Of a stretch of 64,000 nt of DNA, positions 10,831 to 22,869 are shown one piece after another. Positions within the stretch are counted from its first letter, which is position 1. Each line of letters begins with the position of its first letter. The stretch is from Psococerastis gibbosa (lineage: Eukaryota; Arthropoda; Insecta; Psocodea; Psocidae): the NCBI GenBank assembly GCA_963971405.1, contig OZ020490.1:11208874-11272873 (forward strand), read 5' to 3'. The translations under genes and the position numbers were made by a program. The notes under the pieces were generated by a model. It searched no databases and was not told the DNA's origin. It worked only from the letters and a program-made list of their open reading frames with translations.

Positions 10831-13800
10831 ATGTCTAAAGAAATCGTTTATTCACTATTAAAGAACTGTCCATTCGTAGTCGATATAGGCGCTCCTTCTG
10901 AACTCACCGACAGTGCTATCAATCCATACAAAAGTATCAGCGATGTCTTGCAGATATTGAAATTGTTTATGGAAGACGCCGTACCTAAATGGATTAAAAA
11001 CACAAATTCACTGGTTCAGAGCACGGCTATTTGTAGTGCTGTTGTAGAAAGCGAAATTGGAGATGAAAGAAAGTTTTATAAAAGAAATGATAAGCCGAAA
11101 ACGCTTATATGCCATGACTATGCAGGGAATTATCATGCTTTTGATTGGTAAGCGTCTAAGCGAGGTTAGCGTTTCTTCTTTTACGATTTGCCAATAGCCA
11201 ATAATACCATCTATAATGCATGAAGTGTAAAAATTCAATGATGTTGAGCAAAAAAAAAAAAAAAAATAGCTGCTTAGACTTTACTTTATTCTGGTTGATC
11301 AAACCTTCTGAACCCCACTTGTGAGCTTACGTGGGTTGTGGATGCTTCGAATCCTCAATGGGAACGGATTTACTCAATAATTCTGAAAATAATACAAGAG
11401 CAGTGTGTCAATCGTCCAGAAACCATCAGTCCTTTCAGGATTAGGCCTGATGATGGGAGCAGCACCCAGTCCCGAAACGTTGCCCCCTTCTCCTGACAAC
11501 ATGCTCTCCCCTAATTGTGCGATGACTATAAAGTTCCTACCTCCAATGACTATTAACACAAGCAATGTAAGGCCACTAACCCGTTGTTAAATAGTTTGCA
11601 ACTAGTAAACATTTTATTATTGTGTTGGCCTCTAATGGTTCATTATAGAGTTGTATATAGGTGAGATGGGACATTCCAGAGCGCCAAAATTATTATTTTA
11701 ATCCTGGGGCTACCTGGCACGTGTTTACAATGGTAATATGCGTTGTAGCAAGTGACTCCGGAAATTCAAATTCAAATTTTTGGCGGGAAGCAACTGTCCC
11801 GTCACTCCTCCTGCTAGTATATAAAACTTCGTTATTATCTGTTTTAGCCAATACGATCCTCCTCCACCTGACGATTGTTTTCCTACCTATGAATTCACCA
11901 ATTGGATGGGAATCGACATTTTCGTCTACTTCAGTCACCATTTTATTACAATACCTCCTCCTCATTGGATAAACCAAGCACATAAACATGGAGTGGCCAT
12001 TTTAGGTGAGTGACTCATTTATGATCATCCGGCCAGCATTCTCATGTTATCATGAACAGAATCGAGACCATCCTGTATGACGAGACACCCCAACCCATGA
12101 TTTTTTAGATACTCAAGTTATCCATTGGCCTCTTTGATCAATCTTTCCCTGTCCAAAGCCAGTCTGTCACTCCCAGTCTGTGGATGTTTTCCTCCACGTC
12201 CAATAGCCAAAGATTCCTCGGACGACCAGGTGTCCATCTTCCACCCGGCTGCAGGTTCAAGGCCCTGCTAGCAGCTCTGCCTCTAGTAGCTGGCTGGCTT
12301 TCCTACTAAATGGCATAACCAACGCATGCGAGCTATTAGCCTCCGTGTGACGAGGCTTTAAAGGTAATAGTGCAACTTACTGTACTTACTACTTTTTATA
12401 CTTTTTCCGCGCCTTATCCGCTATGTGGTACGGCATTGGCACTTTCACAGCCCCCTATCTAGGGCGTCTTGGTGTGAGTGTTCCATGCTATGGCGAGATG
12501 CTTAGTATCGACGTTTTACGTTCATGTAACTCCCTACTGTACTCTTTCACGATGGGATAGGTGTGGAGAAGGAGGTGGAAGGATTTGCTGCAAACCAATC
12601 GCTAGATTGCAACAACAGAAGTAGAATGTCATGCGCACCAATGACGATTCTATGACAACCTTATTAATGCAGCTAATATTCAGTATACTGAATTACATGT
12701 TCATTACTGTATTGTTTTTTTCAGGGACTTTGATTACTGAAAACGAAGATGGAAAAGCTCTTTGTGATGATATTTTTGAAACGGAAGAGAAATGGAAATG
12801 GTTCGCTGAAGCGTTGAATGCTGTGGCGGTTATACACAAATTCGACGGCTACCTGATTAACATTGAGAATCCATTGTCGGTGCTGCAAGTCCAAAAGATG
12901 ATCGAGTTTTTGGCTTATTTGAAGAGCCTCATGCTGAAAACTTCGTACCTGATATGGTGAGTAGTCTTGAAGCAAATCACGGGTACCAGGTACCTTTGAA
13001 AATCCGTGTTAAGGGACATTCTGGGGGAAAATCCTTGCAGGTGTACAAAATCAAATTTCACTGAAAGTAAAGCTTATTACAGCTACTATTGTGTCAGGGT
13101 TGCCAACCGTACTTTACTTACTTTACATTAACGGCGCCTTATCCCTCCCACGGGGTCGGTGGCACGTATCTTAATCTTTCAGGTGTTTCGGTTTTGGGAA
13201 TCTGTCCTGAGGTCCTTCCTCACTTTCGTTTCAAGGGACATCCTCGGTCGTCCTATAGGTCTTGGGCCCTCCACCCTGTAGTCCCTCACACGTTGTGGCA
13301 GGTGTCCATTTTCTCTTCTTAGCGTATGGCCCCACCACGCCAGTCTTCGTTCCCTGACTTTATCGGGGATCGGTGCTACTTGCATCTCTGCCCGGATGTC
13401 CTCGTTTCTCCTCCTGTCTGTCAATTTGTAACCCAGACAGTAACGCAACATTCGCATCTCAGCCACATGCAGCAGTTGCTCTTCGTGCCTCCGCAATGGC
13501 CAGCACTCCGCTCCGTAGATCATACACGGTCTCGCCACTTGCTTGTATATGCGGCCTTTGAGTTTCTTCGGCATTCTCCTATCCTTCAGGATTCCCACCA
13601 TATCTCGCCACTTGGCCCTCTATTTCTGAGTATTGTGCTCTTTTTCATGTATGTGTACTCTAAAAACTGAAAATCATTTAGAGTACGCAAAAATACTCTT
13701 TTTCTGAAACATCTAAAAAGCAAAAGCAAAATATTTTTTTTAAATGAAAAAACGTAAATTTAGAGTCATTGACTAAATAAGAATCTGTTAAATTCTGCGA

Positions 13801-14499
13801 AAACCTAAAAAAATATTGTTTTAAATAGTATATTGTAGCTTTGGACCCGTCTGATTTATGGTACAATACAAAGTTAAAGTGTATTTTCGGCGTGATTTTG
13901 ACTCATTTAACTGTAAATATACTGTTTAGTACTCTTTTTTTAAATACTGTACTCTTTATTTTCCTTCTCAAAAGTCAGATGTACTTTATTTCGAGAAAAA
14001 AAAAGTTGGCAACCAATCAATCAATCAAACGTCCTGATATTTTGGACAGCCCTGATATTTCATGAGATATTTGATTTTTACACTTATACGGCTTTTCTCT
14101 TCCGATTGTAAATAGGAATGTGAGTGTGCCGCTGAAATAAATACTATTGCAAAAAATTTGAAACGCCCTGAAAAAGTACCGTTGTGTTAACATTGTAATA
14201 ACATACACATACAGTATATACTTTTTAATTTATGATTTTTGTTGGCAAAAGTGATTTTTTTTTTTAAATTTAAAGGTATGACGCGGTAACATTGGATGGA
14301 AAATTGAAATGGCAAGATGCACTAAATGAGAACAATCAAGACTTTTTTAATGTTTGCGATGGCATATTTTTAAACTACAACATTGATGTTGAAAAACTTG
14401 AGAAAAGTGCTGAATATGCAGGAAAACGAACTCATGATGTTTTTGTTGGGATTGATGTATTTGGGCGCAGCAAGGCGCCAGGCCGCTTCCTGTCTAGAG
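10831..14499 (+). CDS. ENGASE: Cytosolic endo-beta-N-acetylglucosaminidase (GH85), exons 1-4
   Basis: Cleaves the chitobiose core of free N-glycans in the cytosol; no signal peptide is seen, which fits. Exons: 10831-11147, 11848-12005, 12725-12956, 14276-14499; phases 2, 1, 2, 1 join without a stop (about 310 residues). Family landmarks: LICHDYAGNYH (exon 1), YEFTNWMGIDIFVYFSHH and HWINQAHKHGVAILG (exon 2), FDGYLINIEN (exon 3), WQDALNENNQDFF, CDGIFLNYN and VFVGIDVFGR (exon 4). The catalytic Asn-x-Glu pair of GH85 is N204/E206 of the predicted protein. The ATG at 10831 is the first in the open frame and follows an AT-rich leader. The expected next block (the family's 'FAPGW' region) was not found between 14500 and 16900, so the gene is incomplete here: a missed or diverged exon, a gap, or decay. 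Confidence 0.93.
11430..11600 (+). repeat. Repeat family I with hammerhead-like core
   Basis: Contains CTGATGA (11447-11453), a GGGA...TCCC pair, then GAAACGTT (from 11474). The downstream part (GATGACTAT...AACACAAGCAATGTAAG) recurs inverted at 60880-61080 and, diverged and inverted, near 51040-51180. Sits in ENGase intron 1. Confidence 0.6.
12120..12290 (-). pseudogene. LINE C-terminal fragment (RTE-like)
   Basis: The minus strand encodes GRWTPGRPRNLWLLDVEENI and HRLGVTDW, the family's last conserved block (G-R-P-R...D...LG..W). It is truncated with an internal stop, in ENGase intron 2. Confidence 0.6.
13179..13601 (-). pseudogene. RTE-like LINE reverse transcriptase, C-terminal end
   Basis: 140 open residues with RIYKQVARPCMIYGAECWPL, HVAEMRMLRYCLG, DRRRNEDIRAEMQVAPI, RRLAWWGHTLRREN and GRPRMSLETKVRKDL, the standard C-terminal series after the RT domain of RTE elements. 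The RT catalytic YxDD part is absent, so this is a 5'-truncated dead copy in ENGase intron 3. GGATAAGGCGCC follows at its 3' side. Confidence 0.85.
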
Positions 14500-15293
14500 G
14501 TAATCGAAATTCGAATGTTTTGTTTAAATTGAATTTGTAGGTTTTTGTATCTAATTACTTATAAAATTAATTTAGGAACAGTCATAAGCTAATTTTGAAT
14601 AATCTCCTTTCTGCATATATATTTTGTAATATTTGTAATGTGAGTTATTCCATAATAAATAATTTTCCTGGGGCTAAAGTTCGGTTGCCTCGACTTTCCC
14701 TATCCCTAAGCACTGAATTGTTCGATGGCACGGTTGCATAGTCATCAACAGGCAGACCAATATAATAAAGAGTAGTAAAAACGGCAGGACAGGCAAAGTA
14801 GTATTATCCATAATTTTTTGTTTGAAAACAAACCTTTGCTCAGGATAGCAACCTATTTGATTTTGTTACTCTATTTAGCGCTTGAAACGTATCTGAAGTT
14901 AAGCATCGATAGAAAGGTACCACAGAAAAATTATATTTTAGTAATTTCTTTTATGAAAATTGGGTTTTTTATTTGTTTGCCCCCAGAACCAAACTGTGAG
15001 TAGGCAACCACACTTTCATAGTTTGCTGATTTCCGAAGAGCTAAAATATGTTGGAGCTAAGGTTCTGACGTTAATGGGCTAAAACGACACTAAATCTAAG
15101 AATAGAAATAGATATATCATTTATTAATCCATTAAAACACAATAGTCCATTCGGCAATCGTCAGTTAAAAATAATAAACACAAAAGAAACCATTTAGAAA
15201 TTTAGTCAGCAAACATTATAACTTAGAATTTAGATGATATAATTATATATATATATCAGATCATAAGATGAATACTGTCAATCAAAATTAATA

Positions 15294-15632
15294 TTAATTC
15301 AGGAATTCATTTATGTTATAAAAGGATTTCTCAATCAGAAATGATTTTAGTTCTTTTATAATCTCTTTTCTGTTTTTCACTCTTATATTCCTTGGCAGGG
15401 AGTTAAAAACTTGCAGCCTGCATAAAAAACAGTTCTCTAAATTTAACTTTTTATGGTTTTCAGATGGGTTTGCTATGGCGCGAAATTTAGAGCTATCTGT
15501 GGCGTTGTTCGCGCCTGCCTGGACTGTTGAGGCTTCGCCAGGTGGATCTTTGTTGAACGATTTCATCTTCTGGACTTCATTGCGGCCGTGAGTTTCTGAC
15601 AAGGCTATCATATTGTGACGATAGTGAGTCAA
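15294..15632 (-). pseudogene. Non-LTR retroelement C-terminal fragment
   Basis: Ends CFLCRLQVFNSLPRNIRVKN...IIKELKSFLIEKSFYNINEF, matching the 'F-N-S-L-P..I......LK..L...KSFY' tail of non-LTR reverse transcriptase ORFs. Only the last part is kept. Confidence 0.55.
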
Positions 15633-15860
15633 GCAAACTAGAGGCTGGGCCGGGTCCAGCTAGTGGGTTCTGATAAGGAGATAAAAAATAGAACGGTGAA
15701 GACAAAAAGTAAATCCTTTTTAAAAGCATCGTTTGATGGTAATTGTACTAAACGTAATCCTTCCTGTAAATTGGGAATGCTGACGCAAAAGATGTGAAGT
15801 TACCTATATCAGTTGACTTTATTGATCATTTGTATGATAATGTAGTAGTCATTATAATTA

Positions 15861-16036
15861 ATCGACTTCGATGCCAAGGTGGTAGCGTGCTTGTACTTGT
15901 GCGAGTCTCTACAAGCCATGCCATCGGAGACGTGTCGTAACTCAACACGGGCGACTGAATAGGTCAATCGAATGCATTCATTAAATTGTTTGCATGCGAT
16001 TAACCTTTTTATAAAAAAAAAAAAAAAAAAAAAAAA
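15861..16036 (+). repeat. SINE family D, copy 1
   Basis: About 155 bp plus a poly(A)-rich tail. The head carries GGTGGTAGCGTGCTTG; in other copies TGGCNAGGTGG precedes it, an A-box match. A diverged B box follows (ATCGGAGACGTGTCG). Further copies: 23745-23877, 29012-29205, 30832-31027, 38773-38951, 42768-42955, 58520-58700. Confidence 0.7.
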
Positions 16037-16402
16037 TAGCCGTTATTAGCCTACCATTTGGGTGTAGATTATCAACTAAAATTGCTTTAAATTCAAAAAT
16101 TATTCATGGCGGGAAAAAGCGTTCTATTGTACTAAAGCCAACCAAAAGCGTTATTTAGTAGGGGTAAAAAATATTTTTTTTCCCATCAATTTAAGTTTGA
16201 TGGTTATAAGTGCTGGTCACGTGGGATTGGAATGTGAAGTTATTTGAGATGCCGCGGGAATAGCATGTCATCGTGGTCACAACCAGCATGACGACGACTG
16301 GACTGTGACGTCATTTTCATGTTACCCATGTCTGTTGGAGTTTGGGCTCTTGCGGCCTTTCCAGGCGGTTCTGTCTTGCACGTCCTCCCTTGTGAGCCCG
16401 GT

Positions 16403-16708
16403 TTATTGCAGGTCGCTTTTAATTTTCCTCTCCAGGGTGAGCTTTAGGTGCCCACGTGCTCGACGTCCAGGTACCATCGCCTCTCCCACTCTGCGTATAA
16501 GCGCTGATGCCTCTCTCCTCTGCACGTGTCCCCACCAGCTGAGCCTCTTCCCTCTTAGTTTTTGTCCCACGTCCGTTGTTCGCATTTCTTCCCGAATGTC
16601 CTCGTTTCTGCGCCTGTCATTCAATGTTACGCCACATGCCCTCCGCAGCATCCTCATCTCCGCTACGTGGATCATTTGTTCTTCGCGTTTAAGCGTTGAA
16701 GCTGTCAA
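16403..16708 (-). pseudogene. RTE-like LINE C-terminal fragment
   Basis: Reads MIHVAEMRMLRRACGVTLND, RRRNEDIREEMRTTDV, RLSWWGHVQRRE and HLKLTLERKIKSDL: the same block order as the 13179-13601 copy but clearly diverged, so a different subfamily or older copy. Lies just before the first exon of the unrecognised gene. Confidence 0.8.
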
Positions 16709-16914
16709 TTAAGTAAAATGGATGGACTTATGGCAGACTGTAGGTAGGCCCCAAGCTCACATTTACTGTTAGTACTCGTATTTGGTGAGAAACTTCCTTA
16801 GTTTTCTTTCTCTTCCTCTTCCCTCTTAGCGTAAGGAGGTTGCCCCGGACCCATTTCTTATACTCAACCCGGTCGGAACCATCCTTAGTAATTTTTAAAA
16901 TATTTTTCTTGCAG

Positions 16915-19101
16915 ATATCTCTACTTCCATGGAGTTAAGAAGTTAATTTGTACAGATCGCTATTGTGATAATATACTGTGTTGTCTGACTACACCCCCGC
17001 CTGCTGATGCTCCAATTTTCCGGGACGCTGTGATTAAGGTAAATCAACAAAGATTATGTATGGAATTTAAAGATGAACTTTACAAATTTCATTAGCATTT
17101 TCCAAGAATTGCCATAATGATATCTTCAATAAGAGATACCTTACCATACTGAATTCATGAGAGCAGTGTATGTTTCAAACTGCAGCAGACTTGGTAGTGT
17201 CCACAGGGAACATGGTGGGACATGATAACGCGCGGAGCGGAGAATATACCAGTCAGTCTACGTGTGTGTCGAGTCCTGGTCACCTCCGATTTAATCGTGT
17301 GACTACCATGTTCCCCAAGTGATTCGGAATCCACTATAATCAGGAGGTTCACCCTGTCAGTCAACTCCCCTTTCCCCCGAGGTGAAATAGTCTGCCCTTA
17401 GGGTGCCTCAAGTTAACAATAAACAGACTCACTCCCCCCGCCAGGCTGACAGGGTTGCTTAAAGTTGAAATGCTGAAAGCAGGCGTTGGAAACAACAACA
17501 ACAATATAAAAGATACATTTAAAGAAGATGAAATCGGTTTGTTATTATTTTCAGATGTCGGAGATGGATAAAATTGAGGATGTAACGGTCCAGGCTGAAA
17601 CAGCAGCTGCTATATACCGCGGTATACAAGAGCCAATTATGGCCGTTCAGTCAGATTATGAGAATAGCCTTTCTGTTTGCTTGTCTGTAAGTTTTGTTAC
17701 TATCCTGAATTTGAGATAGATACGTAGATAGACAGTTAGATTTTTATATAGGAGCGATGGGATATTCACTCCCGCCAAGGATATTTAATATCTGGTACCA
17801 CCTGCAGTGTCTTCTATCACCAATCAGAGCACGTCTTGGTTACTTCCAAACAATAACAAATATCTTCGGCTCCAAGACGTGCTCGCATTGGTCAGAAGGA
17901 GACTTGTCAATTGACTGAAGCTCTGAATGGTCATAGAAGATGTGGGACGCGGCATCAGAAATGTGAAAAATACAAATAAAATATAAATACTGTGCGTTGT
18001 TAAAAGAAAAGAGGTATGTGCATCATTTGTGGCTAGACAGCTGATCACGCAAGACTTAAATAACACAATTTGAAGTCATCATTGATGGAGACAAAACCCA
18101 CTAGATCGCTAATTTGGTTCTAGGCAAAGCAAGAAATGGCTCAAATTTCAAGAGAATATAGCTCTCTATTTGATAGGTATTGTCATCCGCCATTTTGAAT
18201 ACAACATGAAGTCTGTCGACTTCTGGTGTACAAGCAAGGCATTGAGTGTGCATTTTTACTTTCAAATACTTCCGATTTTAAAGCGTTTTTTAATGATAAA
18301 AGAAACGTTCCAATAGTTGAGGAAGTTACTAAAAGTATCCTCATTATTTTTAACCATTTACTACCTAGCAATACTTCAAAATGGCGGATGACAATGTCCG
18401 GTATATAGTGCCTCACAGCCTCACAAGAAATGTGAATAAAACCTTGTCGAGAAGCTTTTCCTTCGGACAATAATTTTCCATGGATAGCCATAGCCACTCA
18501 CATTCTCTTACTATACTACAAATATAGATAAATAGAGGAAATGTACGGGTTAACTCGTACCGATTATATGATCTTATGCATTATACTGGGCCTACGTATG
18601 TATAATAAATTTGCTTTTTCGGATTTTAGGGTCGCCACCTTGAATTTCAGCTACTTGTACTGGAGATTATAATAAATCAAGTGGTTACGGTGACTTTTAC
18701 AAATAATTGCACTGGTACAGAGGAAAATGCACCTACTTTCTTTATGACTCTGCTGGACCGGGAAAAGCAGCTGATCAAAATACATTTGACACCAGGGTGA
18801 GCTTTGCAAAGCATTGTATTATATAACCATACAGCAGACCGATCATGGCGATTTGGGATTATTATACTAACATTGTTTCAAACAAAAGAGTGTAAAATGC
18901 GCGGGAAATTCAAATTAAATATATAAACTATAACGTGCTTTTTCTGATGTGAACCACTGGAGCTACTCTACTTGTATCCCTTACGTATTTATTTATTTTT
19001 CAGTGAAACCGTGATTGAAGGAATGGGCACTTTGGTTGAGTTTGGCGTTTCTTGCAACAGTGCATTCAACTTGGGACCCATTGGTATCACACTTTCACAT
19101 G
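16915..19101 (+). CDS. Unrecognised multi-exon protein (or far 3' part of the upstream gene)
   Basis: Four exons with good splice sites and compatible phases: 16915-17038 (YLYFHGVKKLICTDRYCDN..., entered in phase 2, leaves in phase 0), 17555-17686 (MSEMDKIEDVTVQAETAAA...), 18630-18796 (HLEFQLLVLEIIINQVVTVT..., leaves in phase 2), 19004-19101 (ETVIEGMGTLVEFGVSCNSA...). Together about 173 residues with several cysteines and alternating hydrophobic residues suggesting a beta-sandwich. The third and fourth exons read like one beta-rich domain. A further exon is possible at 21391-21476. The first exon needs an upstream partner ending in phase 2, while the GH85 exon 4 ends in phase 1, so a direct join is excluded; either an exon is missing or this is a separate gene. 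I do not recognise the family and assign no function. Confidence 0.6.
17165..17380 (+). repeat. Repeat family F, copy 1
   Basis: Shares with 34660-34960, 45955-46170 (inverted), 51685-51925 and 59597-59860 (inverted) the segments CTTGGTAGTGT, CCTGGTCACCTCCGA, AATCGTGTGACT and TTCGGAATCCACTATAATC. Several other copies end in (ACT)n. No coding capacity is credible. Confidence 0.7.
17814..17900. repeat. Small inverted repeat, foldback remnant
   Basis: ACCAATCAGAGCACGTCTTGG at the left pairs with CCAAGACGTGCTCGCATTGGT at the right (one extra base), spacer about 35 bp. A related segment (GGCCAATCAGAGGGCGC) occurs near 25499. Probably one MITE family. Confidence 0.5.
18177..18400. repeat. Foldback repeat with ATTGTCATCCGCCATTTTGA ends
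   Basis: The left arm near 18179 and the right arm near 18377-18398 are inverted copies of a 20-bp segment. Located in the intron before exon 18630. No reading frame of note. Confidence 0.55.
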
Positions 19102-19904
19102 GTAAGAAAATCAATTTGGGCGATGGGTTGGAATTCTTGGAAAAAAAGGGCAGAACCTTCTGTTAATCCTGGAAGCAAAATCTTCCCATGAAGTATTTGC
19201 TTCCAATTTGCAATTTGTCGAGTAAACGGTTTTAACTTTTTTTATGAACTCCGCTCATTGTACTAGTGTCCCCCCAGTTGTCGTCTCAACTGAGATGGGG
19301 TATTTTTAACTAGGCTCTAATATTAATTTCATTGGGGCAATAGTTCTCACGGAAAAGCATTAATGTATTAATTTTGTTAAATAGATCGCGCGAGTTTAGA
19401 TATACGCATTCTGAAGCCAACGAAGAAAGTTATAAGTCACAAGTAAAAAAATAAGAAGTTCTTTGCCATATTGTACATAGTTCAACTTATTCCTGTATGC
19501 TGCATTTCAAACTTAAATCGGTAAGTTTTTATCATTTATGAGCATGCAGTCTTATATGTTTAGAGTTTTTCTTTTTTACATGGATTTATTTAATAAATGT
19601 AGCTTAAAGCATTTTGGGCTATTAAAACTACGCTTCAAGCTTCCCAAAACTGGGACTAAACGGTTTTGGGGACCGTCTTATACTTCATATTAAAAATTAC
19701 GAGAAGCATTCTGTATATGATCAATAGTTACGGGGTTACAGTGGCGGAGCGTGCATGTGAGTCGGGTAATGCCGCATTACGCTCAACAAATCCATAGATT
19801 GTATTAAGAGCTTCGTAGAAATCTATAGGAAGCCGCGAGCAAATAAGATTGTGTGAGCATGATTTTATCAACGCAGTCTAAGGAAATTAAAAATCCTGGC
19901 TGGA

Positions 19905-20118
19905 TGGAGAAGTAGAGGGAACACAAAGAAGCATGTTAATCGATGATATTCGAACAGAGCCAGGAAGACGACTGGCCGGACGTCTTCGAAAATGCTGGAA
20001 GGAGGAGTTAGAAACCGACCTTCGCGAGTTGGGAGTCCGTAGATGGTGGAGCGTTGTACAAGACCGAGATGACTGGAGGAGTGTTATCGAGCAGGCTAAA
20101 GCTCATCAAGGGCTGTAG
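19905..20118 (+). pseudogene. LINE C-terminal fragment
   Basis: Reads GRRLAGRLRKCWKEELETDL and RELGVRRWWSVVQDRDDWRS, the last conserved block of RTE-like ORFs, and is followed by AGAAGAAGAAG, a typical simple tail. It abuts the next LINE fragment. Confidence 0.75.
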
Positions 20119-20419
20119 AGCCAGAAGAAGAAGAAAATTCGAACAGAGCCCATTTTTTATTGTAAGTGCAGTGCATAGCTGGAGGACGAAATGGTGGAAA
20201 AACAAAGAAGAGAAAGACCAAGGAAGGGGTACAGAAAACAGATTGAGGACGATCCCAGAAGAGTGGGACTGGTACTAGAGGAAGTAATGAATAATCGGAA
20301 GTAAGGAGAGACAAGAGGGAGTGGAAGAGGCTCATATATCACACCCGGGAAACTGGAACTGATTATTACCGATGATGATTACCTGTACCAAGTGTCTCGC
20401 CACCCCTGTCCCCCCCAAT

Positions 20420-21057
20420 AAGGCCGTTTTGAGGAAGTTGAAGAGTTCCGGTATCTGGGATCGGTAATCACGAGAGACAACCGAGTAAGAGCAGACGTCA
20501 TCAGCCGTATAAAAGCTGCCAATGTGGCTTACTTTCAAACGAGACCCCTTTTCAACTCCAGGCTTCTATCATGGACCACCAAAACTCGGCTCTATAAAAC
20601 CCTCGTACTACCGGTTCTGCTGTATGGCGCGGAAGCTTGGACGCTAACATCCAGGGAATGCGACGCACTGCGAGTGTTCGAGAACAAGATGCTCAGGCGG
20701 ATTTTTGGTGGGATCATTGAGGACGGCAACTACAGAGCTAGAACCAACGCAGAAATTCACGCCCTATACACATCAGCTAGTGTCTTGGATCGTCTCAGGG
20801 GGCAGCGACTCCAATGGATAGGTCATGTAGCGAGAATGGACCCCTCCAGAGCAGCACGCGCTGTATGGGAGGCTCACTTGACCGAACCCAGACCCTTGGG
20901 AAGGCCAAGAAAGAGGTACCAGGACCAGATGGCGGATGACGTCCAAAAAATGGGCTTGCACCCAGAAACGTGGCGGACGGTGGCTTGTGATCGAGCGGAA
21001 TGGAGAGGCATAGTACGTGCGGCCAAAAGTCCCCATGGGCTGTTAGCGCCACCCTAA
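20420..21057 (+). pseudogene. RTE-like LINE reverse transcriptase, C-terminal end
   Basis: Open from about EEFRYLGSVITRDN through KTRLYKTLVLPVLLYGAEAW, FENKMLRRIFGG, RLRGQRLQWIGHVARMDPS, GRPRKRYQDQMADDV to a TAA at 21055-21057. A GTCAAGTAA repeat follows (21058-21083), like the short tandem 3' tails of RTE elements. The RT core is missing (5' truncation). It is the best preserved LINE piece here. Confidence 0.85.
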
Positions 21058-21983
21058 GTCAAGTAAGTCAAGTAAGTCAAGATTACCTGTTTTAAGTTAT
21101 TTGGACGCCTATTGTATTCAAAATGAATCAATATACATAATTTCTATTCTATTCCATTCTGTGAACTTTGACTTTATAGAAAAAACGGAACGGGCGGGTC
21201 TGATAGGCTTATAAGTAGTGTCAATGATTAATTTTCCATTAAAACAACAACTTTTTTTGTTGTCTAGCCTTAAAAATTACCCCCAGTCGCGACGATATGA
21301 TCATAGCTGAATATATAACGTGTCATTAACTTTTTCCCACCGTAAACGGCCTTGGTAGATTGTACGAAGAATATTAATGGCATTCCACAGGTGGACACCG
21401 CCCAACTATTTTACAGACCGACAATGGAACCTGTGCAGCCGACCGAGGCCGTTTGCATCTCCATAAACGAACAGGTTTGGTTTTATAGCACGTGAGCTAT
21501 TAGACACGTGTGGTCTCTATAACTTAAAGGTTACTTGATTCAATACGTTGTTTTATAATTACTGTCTTATGTTTTATGGCCTTCTTTGAATTACTCGATC
21601 TAACAATTGAAATCTGGAGGGCAATGTATACAATATATTGGTCCTTCGAGGTGGTTGAGACGTGGAAATTAAACGACAACCCTTTGTCGGCCAAGGCATG
21701 AGGACTTGAGGTGGATCCTCTCTGTTAAACTTCGTTTCAATGACAACGTTTCATAGAATCGGACTTATGATTCGATGAAATTTTGCCTGAATGGCCTAGA
21801 GCTATCCGATATTTTGTTATGTGTAGCTTATGCTTAGCCAGAGACAAATATTACCTAATGTATTTCCACTGATGGCAACTAATGGCTTAGAAGTGATACA
21901 TGTTTGTAAAATTAATGAGGTGCCCGTTGTTTGGATGGATTTTTTTTTTCTTTGTGTCGAGTCTCGAACCTTCAAACTTACAA

Positions 21984-22055
21984 TTCATCGTCTACTTTCA
22001 GTTCATCGTCCACTTTCAGTTCATCGTCCACTTTCAGTTCATCGTCCACTTCCTT
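21984..22055 (+). repeat. 18-bp minisatellite, four units
   Basis: TTCATCGTCCACTTTCAG repeats four times (the first with one change, the last partial). It yields an in-frame SVHRPL peptide repeat, but neither reading frame has other coding signs. Confidence 0.9.
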
Positions 22056-22399
22056 GCCATAAAGCGGGGCAGTAAGTGGATTGTCATCTAGAACCTAACT
22101 GAAACCGTTAATTGTTAATTTTGTGGTACGAGCAGTTACCTAGCCGCTTTAAAAATCGTCGTTTCTGCCCAGTTTCACATACGGTCTGCTGTTGTACTCT
22201 CACCTGAATTTACCTGAAATTACCTCATGCTTACGCCTTGTGCCAATGGTTAGCTTGTCGTTTGTCCCACCTTGTTCACTATCGCTTTTACATTAGTTTG
22301 TCAATGGAAAAAAATTCATGGGGACGTTGGCAATAGCCTGAGGTTCAACCCCTGTAGACAAGTTGACCTGCGTCCATAATAGGCCCTTCAAATAATGGG

Positions 22400-22749
22400 G
22401 TGTACTCGTAAAGGAATTGAAGAGGCTTGTAAGGCTTGAAATGTGGTGTTATAGAAGGATGCTACGGATCAGCTGGAGGAACCACGTGACAAATGAAACA
22501 GTGCCAGAGGCTTTTAAAGAAGAAAGACAGCTGCTACCTCATATAAAAAGTAGAGGAGCGAAATGGGTAGGACATTTATTAAGGCACGAAAATCTGGTAC
22601 GCACCATCATTGAGGGCACAGTGGAAGGAATTCATGGATCAACTGAAGGAGGACGCAGGAGCTCGAACGTACCAAGAGCTGAAGAGGAAGGCGCAGGACT
22701 GAGAGAGCTTGAGGATGATATGCAGGGAGTTGGTCCAACCAATCGTTGA
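22400..22749 (+). pseudogene. LINE C-terminal fragment
   Basis: Reads MKRLVRLEMWCYRRMLRISW, RGAKWVGHLLRHE and IIEGTVEG, the 'E-M-W-C-Y-R-R-M-L-R-I-S-W' block of RTE-like ORFs. Ends near a (AAATAAAT) tail at 22785-22797. Confidence 0.8.
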
Positions 22750-22869
22750 GATTGTGACCTCAGAAGAAGACTCTTAAATCTCGTAAATAAATAAATAACA
22801 TATATTTCTGTTAAATTATACAATAAAAGTAATCAACATGTAATTGACAAGAAAGTATGTAAAGTAAAA

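Noticed and set aside
13326..13670. 114-residue + frame
   Set aside because: Opposite-strand shadow of the LINE fragment on the minus strand.
20773..21052. Two minus-strand frames of 85-87 residues
   Set aside because: Shadows of the + strand LINE reverse transcriptase tail.
21391..21476. Possible fifth exon of the unrecognised gene
   Set aside because: An acceptor and GTTTGG donor exist, but the phase set by the previous exon gives a short tail to a stop while another phase reads better; left out of the model.
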